Below, piece by piece: positions 1-8,400 of a stretch of 64,000 bases of DNA. The stretch lies in NCBI RefSeq assembly GCF_000421405.1, contig NZ_ATWY01000002.1, positions 124,001 to 188,000 of the forward strand, given 5' to 3'. How positions within the stretch are numbered: the first letter of the stretch is position 1; each line of letters starts with the position of its first letter. Source of the stretch: Butyrivibrio sp. NC2007 (GTDB taxonomy: Bacteria > Bacillota > Clostridia > Lachnospirales > Lachnospiraceae). Below the pieces are notes generated by a model, which saw only the letters and a program-made list of their open reading frames with translations, was not told the DNA's origin and did no database searches. The position numbers were made by a program, and so were the translations under genes.

Positions 1-401
1 CCTTTTTCCTTAGCGATCCTCGCCGTCTCGGAGAGTCTGAGTTCAAAGCACTTTCTGCACCTGTCGCCTCCCTCTTTGCAGTCCTCATATCCTCTTACTG
101 CATCAAAAAAATCCGCAGGCTTGTACTCGCCCTCAATAATTTCTATCTTCCTGCCTTCTTTTTTGTTGTACTCACCAATAAGTCTTTTTTCTTCCTGCAC
201 CCTCTTGTGGTACTCGGCATCCTCAGTGATATTGGGATTGTAAAAAAAGACTGTGACATCGAAGTAGTTTCTCAAAAACTCAAGGCAGTAGGAAGAACAC
301 GGCGCGCAGCATGCATGAAGCAGCAGCTTTGGGTACTCGCCCTTCTTCTGAAAATCCTCTATATAAGCATCAAGCTCTTTTGAATAATTTCTCTTGTTCA
401 T
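1..401 (-). CDS. queH: Epoxyqueuosine reductase QueH, 3'-truncated by window edge
   Basis: QueH reduces epoxyqueuosine to queuosine in tRNA, the last step of queuosine synthesis, in the cytoplasm. The visible N-terminal ~133 residues carry the family's cysteine pattern: a HACCAPCSSY motif near residue 30 and a later C-x2-C pair (DRCRKCFELRL) near residue 118, as expected for an Fe-S/metal-binding QueH (old DUF208). The ATG overlaps the stop codon of the upstream aroE-aroK gene in an ATGA arrangement, so translation is probably coupled. The C-terminus lies outside the window. Family assignment is from motifs; confidence is good. Confidence 0.85.
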   Translation of the reverse strand, partial: MNKRNYSKELDAYIEDFQKKGEYPKLLLHACCAPCSSYCLEFLRNYFDVTVFFYNPNITEDAEYHKRVQEEKRLIGEYNKKEGRKIEIIEGEYKPADFFDAVRGYEDCKEGGDRCRKCFELRLSETARIAKEK

Positions 402-1789
402 AAACCCAGTTCATTTATAATCTCGCTGACTATTTCCTCAGGAGTTTTACCATCTGTTTCTATTATCAGATCCGCAGCTTCATCGTATACAGCACTGCGC
501 CTATCTAAAAGCTCTTTTATCCTGGCAAGAGGATCTGCGCTCTGAAGAAGTGGCCTAGTGGTATCGCCTTTAACTCTCTCATAGATAGTCTCGGGACTTG
601 CCTTTAAATAAACAACCTTTCCCGACTCCTTAAGAAGCTTTCTGTTCTCCTCACGAACCGGCATACCTCCTCCAAGGGAGATTACCATATCTCTTAAGTG
701 GTCCTCAGCGATCATAGTAAGAAGTTCGGTCTCCATATCCCTGAAGGCCTCTTCTCCGTCTTCCTCAAAGATACTGCTGATACTGCGCCCTTCCGTCTGC
801 TCTATGCAGGCATCGGTATCCATAAGCTCAAGAGAAAGCTTGTCTGATAAAAGCTCTGAAACAGTACTCTTACCGCTTCCCATAAAGCCCTCTAAGATGA
901 TGTTCCTTGCGCCTACAACCTCAAGAGACAATGACTTATAAACTTCATCAGCCATCTCCTTGGTGATCTTGACCCCAAGGTCTGCGTTCCACAGCTCATA
1001 GGCATCAATTCCCTGATAGAGGAGCATCTTAAGTCCTGAGAAGGTCTTAGCTCCCGCCTGCCTTGCGAGCTTTAAGAACTTGGTATCGAGTGGTTTGTAA
1101 ACTACATCCAGAGCAGCGTGAACATGCTTATAGAACTCAGCATCCTCAATAACCGCACTGTTTACATCAGGGAAAAGACCTACCGACGTACACTGAATTG
1201 CAAAGAAGCTCTCTTCTCTAAGAAGCACTTCCTTGTAGTCTGCAATGTCCATAGCAACAACTCTGTCGTCCGAAAGCTCCTCGGCAATAGCCTCTGCCTT
1301 CTCCAAAGTGCGGTTCAGAATATAGACTTTTTTTGCACCCTTATTTACGCACAAATGAGCAGTTGGCCTTGCTACGCCACCTGCTCCTAAAATAACAACT
1401 GTTTCTCCGCTAAGCTCTATGCCCTCTTCCTGCATGGCACGGTAAAGCCCGGTCATATCGGTATTGTATCCGCGAAAGCCCTTAAGTGCCTCATCCCTTA
1501 CAAGAGTATTTACGGCACCGATGTTCTCAGCAAGAGGATCCACGTACTTAAGATACTGGAGCACATCGCTCTTATAGGGAACCGTCACGTTAAGTCCCCT
1601 AAGTCCCAGTTCATAAGCTCCTCGTACTGCATATTTAAGCCCTGACTCTTCTACCTCGAAAGGTACATAGACAAGATTTACATCCAGCATATCGGAAAGG
1701 GTATTGTGGATAAGCGGAGATAATGTGTGCCTTACAGGGTTTCCGATTATTCCACATACATAGGTGTTGCCATCAGTATAGTTAAACAT
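398..1789 (-). CDS. Bifunctional shikimate dehydrogenase / shikimate kinase (AroE-AroK fusion)
   Basis: One 463-residue protein joins two steps of the shikimate pathway. Residues ~10-285 are AroE: CGIIGNPVRHTLSP substrate-binding start, NVTVPYK with the catalytic lysine, NTDMTG, the NADP-binding GAGGVARP loop and the C-terminal GLKMLLYQG. Residues ~295-463 are AroK: P-loop GFMGSGKST, DTD substrate aspartate, and SLGGGMP. Each half has the normal length for a stand-alone enzyme, so this is a true fusion rather than read-through of broken genes. AroE makes shikimate and AroK phosphorylates it, so the fusion joins consecutive reactions. The gene overlaps lgt by 8 bp and queH by 4 bp. Confidence 0.93.
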   Translation of the reverse strand: MFNYTDGNTYVCGIIGNPVRHTLSPLIHNTLSDMLDVNLVYVPFEVEESGLKYAVRGAYELGLRGLNVTVPYKSDVLQYLKYVDPLAENIGAVNTLVRDEALKGFRGYNTDMTGLYRAMQEEGIELSGETVVILGAGGVARPTAHLCVNKGAKKVYILNRTLEKAEAIAEELSDDRVVAMDIADYKEVLLREESFFAIQCTSVGLFPDVNSAVIEDAEFYKHVHAALDVVYKPLDTKFLKLARQAGAKTFSGLKMLLYQGIDAYELWNADLGVKITKEMADEVYKSLSLEVVGARNIILEGFMGSGKSTVSELLSDKLSLELMDTDACIEQTEGRSISSIFEEDGEEAFRDMETELLTMIAEDHLRDMVISLGGGMPVREENRKLLKESGKVVYLKASPETIYERVKGDTTRPLLQSADPLARIKELLDRRSAVYDEAADLIIETDGKTPEEIVSEIINELGL

Positions 1790-2651
1790 TTTTCTTTAAC
1801 CTTATCCTTGTAATTACATCCATAACTACAGCAAAAACTACCAGGCAAATAGCCAGCATCTGTGATACAGGAAGTCCTGTTGTATGCATGATGAGCTGAT
1901 CTGTTCTAAGACCTTCAATCCATGCTCTTCCGAGGCCATAGCCTCCAAGATACAAAAGAACTATCTCTCCGTCGAACTTCTTGTGCTTGCAATACAGGAA
2001 AAGAATAATCAGAAGGCCAATATTCCACATGCTCTCATAAAGGAATGTGGGGCTCACCTGAACGTAATTGGTGGCATCAGACATGTGTGCCTTCATCAGT
2101 TCTGTGATCTCTCCGCTTCTTACCATCTCTACAGGAAGTCTCATGGCAAAGAGTCCGTCGGTATATTCTCCAAAGGCCTCTCTGTTGGTAAAGTTCCCCC
2201 ATCTTCCCATGATCTGTCCGAAAACAAGGCCAAACATCACTGTGTCTGCCATCAGGAGAAAGCTCTTTTTCTTGATCCTGGTGTAAATGAAGATTGTGGC
2301 AAAGCCCGCCAGGACTCCGCCGTAAATTGCAAGTCCGCCGTTTCTTATATTAAATACGCTGATCGGATTGTCCTTGTAATAATCCCAGGCAAAGAATACG
2401 TAATATATTCTTGCGCCGATTATTGAAAATATAATTACATATATAGCCATATCCCAGTAATCATCAGGGTTCTGGTCTGTCCACTTTGCAACTCTCGCAA
2501 TTATCAAAAGAGCTAACAGAAAGCCAAGGCCTATGATGACACCGTAAAGTGCTATGGTAAATCCAAATATTGTAAAGTTCTTGGGAACATCTTTTAAATA
2601 TAATCCGAGGTTCGGAAAAGCGATGTCCATTCTCCCCATTATGTCAGGCAT
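1782..2651 (-). CDS. lgt: Prolipoprotein diacylglyceryl transferase
   Basis: Lgt transfers diacylglycerol from phosphatidylglycerol to the lipobox cysteine of prelipoproteins at the membrane. The 289-residue protein has about seven hydrophobic segments and the family signature GRWGNFTNREAFG near residue 150, preceded by the YGGVLAG stretch and followed by SPTFLYES. A GGGAGGATATT ribosome site sits just before the ATG. It follows ychF by 18 bp and overlaps the aroE-aroK fusion. The window encodes at least four lipoproteins that would be its substrates (three at 26072-28275 and one at 51610-53322). Confidence 0.95.
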   Translation of the reverse strand: MPDIMGRMDIAFPNLGLYLKDVPKNFTIFGFTIALYGVIIGLGFLLALLIIARVAKWTDQNPDDYWDMAIYVIIFSIIGARIYYVFFAWDYYKDNPISVFNIRNGGLAIYGGVLAGFATIFIYTRIKKKSFLLMADTVMFGLVFGQIMGRWGNFTNREAFGEYTDGLFAMRLPVEMVRSGEITELMKAHMSDATNYVQVSPTFLYESMWNIGLLIILFLYCKHKKFDGEIVLLYLGGYGLGRAWIEGLRTDQLIMHTTGLPVSQMLAICLVVFAVVMDVITRIRLKKNV

Positions 2652-2669
2652 AATATCCTCCCAAATCTA

Positions 2670-3767
2670 TCAGACGTTGAATCTAAAGAGAATTACATCT
2701 CCGTCCTGAACAACGTACTCTTTTCCTTCCATACGTACAAGGCCCTTCTCCTTGGCTGCTGCAATTGAACCTTCTCTTAAAAGGTCCTCATAGTTGATTA
2801 CCTCAGCCTTGATAAAGCCTCTCTCAAAATCGGTGTGGATCTTACCTGCTGCCTGAGGTGCCTTGGTTCCGATCTTGATGGTCCATGCTCTTGTCTCATC
2901 CTCACCTGAAGTAAGGAAGCTCATAAGTCCAAGGGTTTTGTAGCTTGCTGCGATAAGCTTATCAAGACCTGACTCAGATAGCCCCAGGCTCTCAAGGAAT
3001 TCTGCCTTCTCATCCTCGTCAAGCTCAGAGATCTCAGCTTCGATCTGAGCGCTGATAACAAATACTTCGCTGCCTGACTTCGCTGCCAGTTCTCTTACTG
3101 CTGCAACATACTGGTTGGATGCTCCGTCATCAGCAAGGTCGTCATCCTTAACGTTAGCAGCGTAAATTACAGGCTTCCATGTAAGAAGGTCAAGGCTGTT
3201 TACAAATGCCTTATCCTCCTCATCGTCAAGCTCAAGCTCACTTGCCATCTTGTTATCTTCAAGGGTAGCCTTGATCTTCTCTAATATCTCAAGCTCTTTT
3301 GCTGCCGCCTTATCCATACGTGCAAGCTTGGCAACCTTGGCAATCCTTCTCTCAAGAACCTCAAGGTCTGCAAAAATAAGCTCAAGGTTGATTGTCTCAA
3401 TATCTCTTGCAGGATCAACAGATCCGTCTACGTGTACAACATTAGGATCCTCAAAGCATCTTACAACGTGAACAATAGCATCTGTCTCACGGATGTTGGC
3501 AAGGAACTGGTTTCCAAGACCCTCACCCTTAGATGCGCCCTTAACAAGTCCTGCGATATCAACGAACTCGATGGTTGCAGGTGTAACCTTCTTGGAGTGG
3601 TAAAGATCTCCGAGGAGCTTCAGTCTCTTATCAGGTACTGCTACAACGCCCACATTGGGATCTATTGTCGCAAAGGGGTAGTTTGCTGCAAGTGCCCCTG
3701 CGTTTGTAAGTGAATTAAAAAGTGTGCTCTTTCCTACGTTAGGAAGTCCAACGATTCCGAGTTTCAT
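2670..3767 (-). CDS. ychF: YchF/OLA1-type translation-associated GTPase/ATPase
   Basis: YchF is a universally conserved P-loop NTPase that binds ribosomes and prefers ATP. The 365-residue product opens with [17 protein letters not shown] (Walker A), then [19 protein letters not shown] (G3 region), and ends with the TGS-like domain ([24 protein letters not shown]). The start was placed at the ATG before KLGIVG because AAAGGAG lies about 9 nt upstream; the open frame extends 39 codons further upstream but those codons run through a terminator-like hairpin. That leader is duplicated near 6176-6275. Confidence 0.96.
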   Translation of the reverse strand: MKLGIVGLPNVGKSTLFNSLTNAGALAANYPFATIDPNVGVVAVPDKRLKLLGDLYHSKKVTPATIEFVDIAGLVKGASKGEGLGNQFLANIRETDAIVHVVRCFEDPNVVHVDGSVDPARDIETINLELIFADLEVLERRIAKVAKLARMDKAAAKELEILEKIKATLEDNKMASELELDDEEDKAFVNSLDLLTWKPVIYAANVKDDDLADDGASNQYVAAVRELAAKSGSEVFVISAQIEAEISELDEDEKAEFLESLGLSESGLDKLIAASYKTLGLMSFLTSGEDETRAWTIKIGTKAPQAAGKIHTDFERGFIKAEVINYEDLLREGSIAAAKEKGLVRMEGKEYVVQDGDVILFRFNV

Positions 3768-3858
3768 GGTATATATCTCCTTTAAAACAATTATTTTCGT
3801 AAAAATAGCCCTAACACGGCGAATATATATTACCATGTCAGGACCATTTTGTAAAAAA
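3760..3858 (-). repeat. Copy 1 of ~100-bp direct repeat: ychF start and leader
   Basis: This block covers the first codons, ribosome site and leader of ychF. It matches 6176-6275 in the same orientation, with about 39 contiguous identical bases in the core around the CCCTAACACGG hairpin and scattered differences elsewhere. The two copies bracket the chemoreceptor gene at 3900-5348 and the broken gene at 5469-5881. Confidence 0.85.
3801..3841 (-). terminator. Terminator-like hairpin after the chemoreceptor gene, in the ychF leader
   Basis: Read on the minus strand, a CTRACATGG / CCGTGTTAG type stem with an AT-rich loop is followed by GGCTATTTTT. It lies between the stop of the chemoreceptor gene (3900) and the ychF ribosome site, so it can end the former's transcript. 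The stem is less perfect than the copies near 6229-6259 and 8151-8182. Confidence 0.55.
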
Positions 3859-3899
3859 TAGGTTGGGGAGTCAAGGGGAGTCACAGGGACGGTATTACA

Positions 3900-5348
3900 T
3901 TATTTCAGCCTCTGCGCCTGATCATATATCCCCTTCAGCAGAATATCAAACTCATCAAATTTCTCCACCGCTGTCCTTGCTCCCTCTTCGCCCATACTGG
4001 ACAAAGATGCCACCTGCTCACTTGTGGCGGCGAGGCTCGCAATATTATTATTGATCTCCGTTGCACTTCTTCCTATAGCTTCTATGGAAGTACCGATATC
4101 ATTAAATCTTCCTATAAGGTTTCCAACGTTCTCCCCGATCTCTTCAAAAGTATCTGCGGTCTCTCTGATAAGAATGTCCTGAGCCTTGACAGACTCAGCT
4201 GCCGCATTGGTAGAGTCTACCGCATTCTGAACATCAGCGGAAAGCTCCTGCATGATGCTGGTGATCTGATTTGAAGCACTGCTGGTCTGCTCCGACAGCT
4301 GCCTTATCTCATCGGCAACCACAACGAAACCTTTCCCGGCTTCTCCCGCACGCGCTGCCTCAATTGAAGCATTGAGCGCAAGAAGATTGGTCTGCTTTGA
4401 TATCGATATGATGGAACCGACAATCTTCTCAACCTTTTCGACCTTCTCAGTGACAGCTTCTGTGGATGCCACCGTCTTATCACTCATCTCAACAACATTT
4501 GCGGTCTTGTCCTTGAGCTGGTCGATGACCTTAGTCCCATCAATAACGGCTTTCTGCGTGCTCTCGGACATCTCAACCATCTGATTTCTCTTGGCATCAG
4601 CCACTTCCGTCTGCTCATGGATATCTGCTATCTGATGTGACTGCTCTGTCACGGCAGCTGCGGTATGTCCTGTGCTGCCCGCGATTTCCCTCATGCCATC
4701 GTGGTTTCTTCCTATGATGCTCTTTAACTCATCGACTTCCCCATGGGCCTCATCAAACAGCCCCGTAATTTCCTTGGCGATCTCCACCATCTGGATACGG
4801 GTCTTTTCCTGGGTCTCCTGCCCTTGCTTGATGGCCTCGTCGTCCTCTCTTACCAGGGTCCGCCTCATCTTAAGCGACTCTATTCCGGCAATTCCCGCAA
4901 GAATGATTATGAAACTGGCCACAAAATGGTCTCTGGGTATCGAACCTGTAGCAATAAGATTTCTGACCAGGACAATAAGTCCGCCTATGGTCATAGTCAT
5001 CTGTCCCACCACATAGAGCCTTAAGTCCAGATAAAGAATACACGACAGCATTACCGGTATCGCGAATGCATAAAAAATCATTTCATTTTGTATTATCATG
5101 ATAATGATATAGTAAAGAGTCGGACCTCCAAGAATGACCACTGCGCCAAACCTGGTCTCTCTGAATTTGATAAATCCAACCGTCATCTGCAGCACACCTG
5201 CCAGGACAGCGACAATCTCGATGACAAGCCCCAGGCTCATTCCGTGTGTTGCAGCATCCAGCACTACCATTAAAAGCGCAGTAAAGGCAATAATAAGGTT
5301 GATCTGAAATACTTTTTTGTTTGATCTTGCATACTGGTCAGGGGTCAT
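3900..5348 (-). CDS. Methyl-accepting chemotaxis-type signalling protein with multi-pass membrane sensor
   Basis: The ~482-residue protein has about six hydrophobic segments in residues ~15-160, a short linker, then a cytoplasmic methyl-accepting signalling domain with the conserved hairpin tip [20 protein letters not shown] around residue 315. It would relay an unknown signal to CheA/CheW. No periplasmic ligand-binding domain or HAMP is obvious, so sensing probably happens inside the membrane. The start is set at ATGACCCC because AAAGGAG precedes it by 8 nt; an ATG 21 nt upstream lacks a ribosome site. No che genes are nearby. The gene lies between two copies of the ychF leader repeat. Confidence 0.85.
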   Translation of the reverse strand: MTPDQYARSNKKVFQINLIIAFTALLMVVLDAATHGMSLGLVIEIVAVLAGVLQMTVGFIKFRETRFGAVVILGGPTLYYIIIMIIQNEMIFYAFAIPVMLSCILYLDLRLYVVGQMTMTIGGLIVLVRNLIATGSIPRDHFVASFIIILAGIAGIESLKMRRTLVREDDEAIKQGQETQEKTRIQMVEIAKEITGLFDEAHGEVDELKSIIGRNHDGMREIAGSTGHTAAAVTEQSHQIADIHEQTEVADAKRNQMVEMSESTQKAVIDGTKVIDQLKDKTANVVEMSDKTVASTEAVTEKVEKVEKIVGSIISISKQTNLLALNASIEAARAGEAGKGFVVVADEIRQLSEQTSSASNQITSIMQELSADVQNAVDSTNAAAESVKAQDILIRETADTFEEIGENVGNLIGRFNDIGTSIEAIGRSATEINNNIASLAATSEQVASLSSMGEEGARTAVEKFDEFDILLKGIYDQAQRLK

Positions 5349-5468
5349 ATAATTTTCTCCTTTAGCCATGAAAACAGAATTTAACTGTACAATAACTTAC
5401 AAGAATAATTATACAATATTTCGTTGTGAATAATTATTAGATTACGCTAAAATCAATCTTGCATCCGG

Positions 5469-5881
5469 TTATGAAGTCAGATAGTCGGAATGTGTATTAA
5501 CTCCAACTCTGTTCTGTGGTGCGTATGAGGCATGGGCTACCAGTGGGTAGTATTTGACAGAATCCGTATCGGCCGATTCACCGGAAGCTGAGTAATCTGA
5601 ATAAACACACAGCTCACCATTAGTCGACGCCCCCGAATAGGCATCGGCAGAATCTGACCCCGAATAAGTTGCAGCAACAATTTTACAGGACTCTCCCATA
5701 TCTCTCGATGAGCTGAAATACTCCGGTACCGTTCCGGCTTTAATATTTTTTGCGTACAAAAGCTCATTATGTCCGTAATCTCCATTCTGGTTTCAACTGT
5801 GACCTCAGAGCCATATTTTGACTCCATCTGCTCTTTTACATCATTTGCAAGATTTTCCTTAAACTCTTCGTAATTCATCAT
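5469..5881 (-). pseudogene. Frameshifted remnant; N-terminus resembles DUF5688-type proteins
   Basis: A good ribosome site (GGAGATAC) precedes ATGATGAATTAC, and the first ~35 residues (MNYEEFKENLANDVKEQM...) look like the start of Lachnospiraceae DUF5688 proteins. After about residue 38 this frame turns into an unlikely arginine/proline-rich sequence, while the -1 frame opens with NELLYAKNIKAGTVPEYF and runs in natural-looking composition to a stop at 5469. The simplest reading is one gene disrupted by a frameshift, or two fused fragments. Neither half gives a recognisable active domain. It sits inside the block bounded by ychF repeats, which fits a decaying insertion. Confidence 0.55.
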
Positions 5882-6175
5882 GTATCTCCTATGAATTGAA
5901 TAATGGTCGTGCCCGATTTTGGGCGTAGAAAAAAAGCAGTCATTCTCTTTAAGAACAACTGCCCTTTATGTAAAATCCATATTCAAATATCCTGCGTGAT
6001 GATGTCCGGTTAACAGTATCTACACCAGCGCTACACCAGGCCTACACCAACTGCCATTTTCTAATGTGAATTTATGTAGCGAAACGTGTAATTTTAGTTT
6101 CCAAACAATCGCGAAATAATGGTTCGCGTGACCTTATGTAATTATACGTGATTAAGGAGAAGTCTTTCATTTCCC

Positions 6176-6275
6176 AGCTTCATGGTAATATATCTCCTTT
6201 AATAACAATTATTTACATAAAAATAGCCCTAACACGGCGAATATATATTACCATGTTAGAGCGAATTTGTAAAAA
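6176..6275 (-). repeat. Copy 2 of ~100-bp direct repeat: orphan ychF start and leader
   Basis: Same orientation and layout as 3760-3858: ATGAAGCTGGG in place of ATGAAACTCGG, an AAAGGAG ribosome site and the CTAACATGG...CCGTGTTAG hairpin with a TTTTT run. No ychF coding sequence follows the vestigial start, so this copy is an orphan. Its hairpin has one more matched pair than copy 1. Confidence 0.85.
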
Positions 6276-6304
6276 GATGAAGCACCATCCCATTTTCATG
6301 TAAA

Positions 6305-6333
6305 TTGCCCGCGTCTTAAATCCACGTTATAAT
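6305..6333 (+). promoter_or_regulatory. Sigma-A-type promoter for the MATE-ATPase fusion gene
   Basis: TTGCCC and TATAAT are separated by exactly 17 bp, 38 bp before the ATG at 6372. AGAGG provides the ribosome site. Confidence 0.7.
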
Positions 6334-6371
6334 TATGATATAACGCAACCGGAAAGCAGAGAGGTAAACCT

Positions 6372-8135
6372 ATGGCTTCTAAAAATCAGGTACTGGAAAA
6401 ACTCTTCTTCAAACTTCTTCCCGTTCAGATCTTAATATTTGGAATGAATTCCATAAATTCCATCGTCGACGGAACCATTGCCGGTCGCTATATAGATGGA
6501 AAGACTGTTGGTGTAATCGGTCTGTTTTTTGCCATAGTCGGAATTGTTTCAGCTATCAGTTCCGTTATACTCGGCGGAGGAACGGTCTTAAGCGGCCGCT
6601 ATATCGGAGCCGGAAACCTTGAAAAGACCAGAGGCGTCTTTTCCCTGTGCCTGACACTTGCCTTTGTCATAGGCTCTTTGATATCGATCATATGCTTTGT
6701 TTTCCCGGGTGAAGTTGCTGTTTTCTGTGGCGCCGATGAATCCTTAAAGGCGAGCGTAATGCAATACTCAAGGGGCTATTCCTTCGGTATCATTCCCATG
6801 TTCCTCTCTCAGCAACTTGCTTCCTATCTTCAGCTCGAAACTCAGAGCAGGAGAAACTATATCGGTGTCGGTGCCATGATCTTTTTCAACATCACCCTCG
6901 ATATACTCTTTGTAACGGTTCTTAAGCTCGACGTACTCGGCCTTGCCTATGCGACCAGCGCCTGCAACTGGATCTATTTCCTTGTACTTGTTCCCTACTT
7001 CATCTCAGGCAAGGCTCAGATGAACTTCAGCATCAGTAATATCCTTTGGGAAAAGACCTTTGACCTGATAAAGATAGGTAGTCCGGGAGCCCTTCTTCAG
7101 TTCTGTCTTGCCATGAGAGACTTGACCCTCAACAGAGTCATTCTTCGTTACGGAGGAGAGGTCGGACTTTCCTCAAGAGCTTCAATGGGTATGGTCGGAG
7201 GGTTCTTTGTAGCCCTTGGCGTAGGCGGAGGAACAGTCATAAGGATGCTTGCCAGTGTCTATGTAGGTGAAGAGGACAAGGATTCAATAAAAAGTCTTAT
7301 AAAGCTTGCGCTTACCAAGATGATGGCTATGATGTGTGCACTGATGGTATTTATGGTACTGATCGCAGGTCCAATGGCCACCATATTCTTCCCGGACAAA
7401 GCCTCTGAAGTTTACTTGCTCACCAAGCAGCAGTTCATGATCTACGCTCTGGCTCTTCCACTGATCCTTGTGGTGCAGATCCAGACCAATTACCTACAGG
7501 CAACAGGAAACAATATAGCAGTGCATATTTCTTCCGTTGTCGATGGATATTTTAGCGTAGTTATCCCGTCACTTATTCTTGCACCTGTCATGGGCGCTCT
7601 CGGTGTATGGTGGGCAACTCCCATAGGTATCGTGATAACAGCACTGGTTTACCCCATCTACGCCTGCTTTTATTGGAAACATATTCCTAAGAATGTTGAT
7701 GAATGGCTACTGTTCAAAGACAGCTTTGGAGTAAAAGATGAAGATAGACTTTGTATTAACGTAAACAGTATGGATGATGTAATCGGATCCTCAGAGCAGA
7801 TCCAGGAATTTGTTACAGCTAAGGGATATGCAAAAAGAACTGCCTACTTCTCTTCACTTGCAATGGAAGAGATGTCGGGCAATATCGTAAATCACGGATT
7901 TAATGCAGATAATAAAGACCACAATATGGATGTAAGGGTTGTCTCAAAGAAAGACGGAATCATGCTCAGAATAAAGGATGACTGCAAGCCTTTTGATCCC
8001 GTTGGAATGAACAAGCTTCTCAATCCGGAAGATCCTTCCAAAAACATCGGTATCCGGATGGTATCAAAGATTGCAGATGAATTCTCATATCAGAATATGC
8101 TGGGGCTTAATGTCCTGACAATTAAGATTAAATAA
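6372..8135 (+). CDS. MATE-family transporter with C-terminal anti-sigma-type HATPase domain
   Basis: Residues ~1-450 form a 12-segment MATE (multi-antimicrobial extrusion) transporter, which normally exports organic cations or drugs against Na+ or H+. Residues ~455-587 match the RsbW/SpoIIAB-like serine-kinase ATPase fold: AMEEMSGNIVNHGF (N-box-like), then KDDCKPFDP and NIGIRMVSKIADEF (G-box-like). MATE proteins are usually ~450 residues, so the extra ~135 form a genuine added domain on the cytoplasmic side. It could couple transport to partner-switch signalling or sense ATP; that is inference. It is the first plus-strand gene here and has its own promoter. Substrate unknown. Confidence 0.85.
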   Translation: MASKNQVLEKLFFKLLPVQILIFGMNSINSIVDGTIAGRYIDGKTVGVIGLFFAIVGIVSAISSVILGGGTVLSGRYIGAGNLEKTRGVFSLCLTLAFVIGSLISIICFVFPGEVAVFCGADESLKASVMQYSRGYSFGIIPMFLSQQLASYLQLETQSRRNYIGVGAMIFFNITLDILFVTVLKLDVLGLAYATSACNWIYFLVLVPYFISGKAQMNFSISNILWEKTFDLIKIGSPGALLQFCLAMRDLTLNRVILRYGGEVGLSSRASMGMVGGFFVALGVGGGTVIRMLASVYVGEEDKDSIKSLIKLALTKMMAMMCALMVFMVLIAGPMATIFFPDKASEVYLLTKQQFMIYALALPLILVVQIQTNYLQATGNNIAVHISSVVDGYFSVVIPSLILAPVMGALGVWWATPIGIVITALVYPIYACFYWKHIPKNVDEWLLFKDSFGVKDEDRLCINVNSMDDVIGSSEQIQEFVTAKGYAKRTAYFSSLAMEEMSGNIVNHGFNADNKDHNMDVRVVSKKDGIMLRIKDDCKPFDPVGMNKLLNPEDPSKNIGIRMVSKIADEFSYQNMLGLNVLTIKIK

Positions 8136-8142
8136 GAATAGT

Positions 8143-8182
8143 AAAAAACAAGCCCTAACACGGTGTTTACCATGTTAGGGCT
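8143..8182 (-). terminator. Strong intrinsic terminator for the 41-codon peptide gene
   Basis: On the minus strand AGCCCTAACATGG pairs with CCGTGTTAGGGCT (one G-U pair), followed by TTGTTTTTT. It starts 3 nt after the stop codon of the small gene. The stem shares its CCCTAACACGG arm with the two ychF-leader hairpins. It may also help end the plus-strand transcript, but no T-run follows on that side. Confidence 0.8.
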
Positions 8183-8185
8183 GTA

Positions 8186-8311
8186 TTAATGCTCTTTAGC
8201 TTTTTCATCAGTCTCGATGTCGGTATCGTTTGTCTTGCTCTCTACATCTCCTAAAAGAAGTGGTGCGCAAACTTCTCCTCCAACAGTTATAACCCATGTC
8301 TTAGTATTCAT
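8186..8311 (-). CDS. Small 41-residue peptide, function unknown
   Basis: This open frame is short but well supported. A GAGGAGGT ribosome site sits 8 nt before the ATG, and a strong terminator starts 3 nt after the TAA. The product begins MNTKTWVITVGGEVCAPLLL and ends in an acidic, polar tail. It has one cysteine and a Gly-Gly at positions 11-12, which could be a processing site, but no clear export signal or peptide-maturation genes are adjacent. It lies between the chemoreceptor gene (8401) and the MATE fusion (6372). I see no room for a promoter between the upstream hairpin and the ribosome site, so it may depend on read-through. No family recognised. Confidence 0.6.
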   Translation of the reverse strand: MNTKTWVITVGGEVCAPLLLGDVESKTNDTDIETDEKAKEH

Positions 8312-8346
8312 TTTTCTTACCTCCTCACACATAAAAAACGTACATT

Positions 8347-8378
8347 AAAAATAGTACACCATTTGGTGTACTATTTTT
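8347..8378. terminator. Perfect bidirectional hairpin after the chemoreceptor gene
   Basis: AAAAATAGTACACC and GGTGTACTATTTTT form a perfect 14-bp stem with a 4-nt loop and a built-in T-run in both directions. It ends the 8401-10173 gene and lies 22 nt before the ribosome site of the small peptide gene, where it could act as an attenuator. Confidence 0.8.
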
Positions 8379-8400
8379 ATTAAAAAACTATTAAATAATC

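Larger units (their letters stand above)
5882..6371. other. Gene-free interval with TGGTGTAG repeats and a ychF leader copy
   Basis: No supported gene. On the minus strand, three TGGTGTAG units occur within about 35 bp (6031-6057), a pattern that could be a scar of a recombination site. A 100-bp copy of the ychF leader follows (6176-6275), including a vestigial ATGAAGCTGGGA start, and then the promoter of the MATE-fusion gene. Confidence 0.5.

Noticed and set aside
3768..3884. N-terminal extension of YchF by 39 residues
   Set aside because: It would translate through the terminator-like hairpin, and AAAGGAG stands before the internal ATG that matches the family start.
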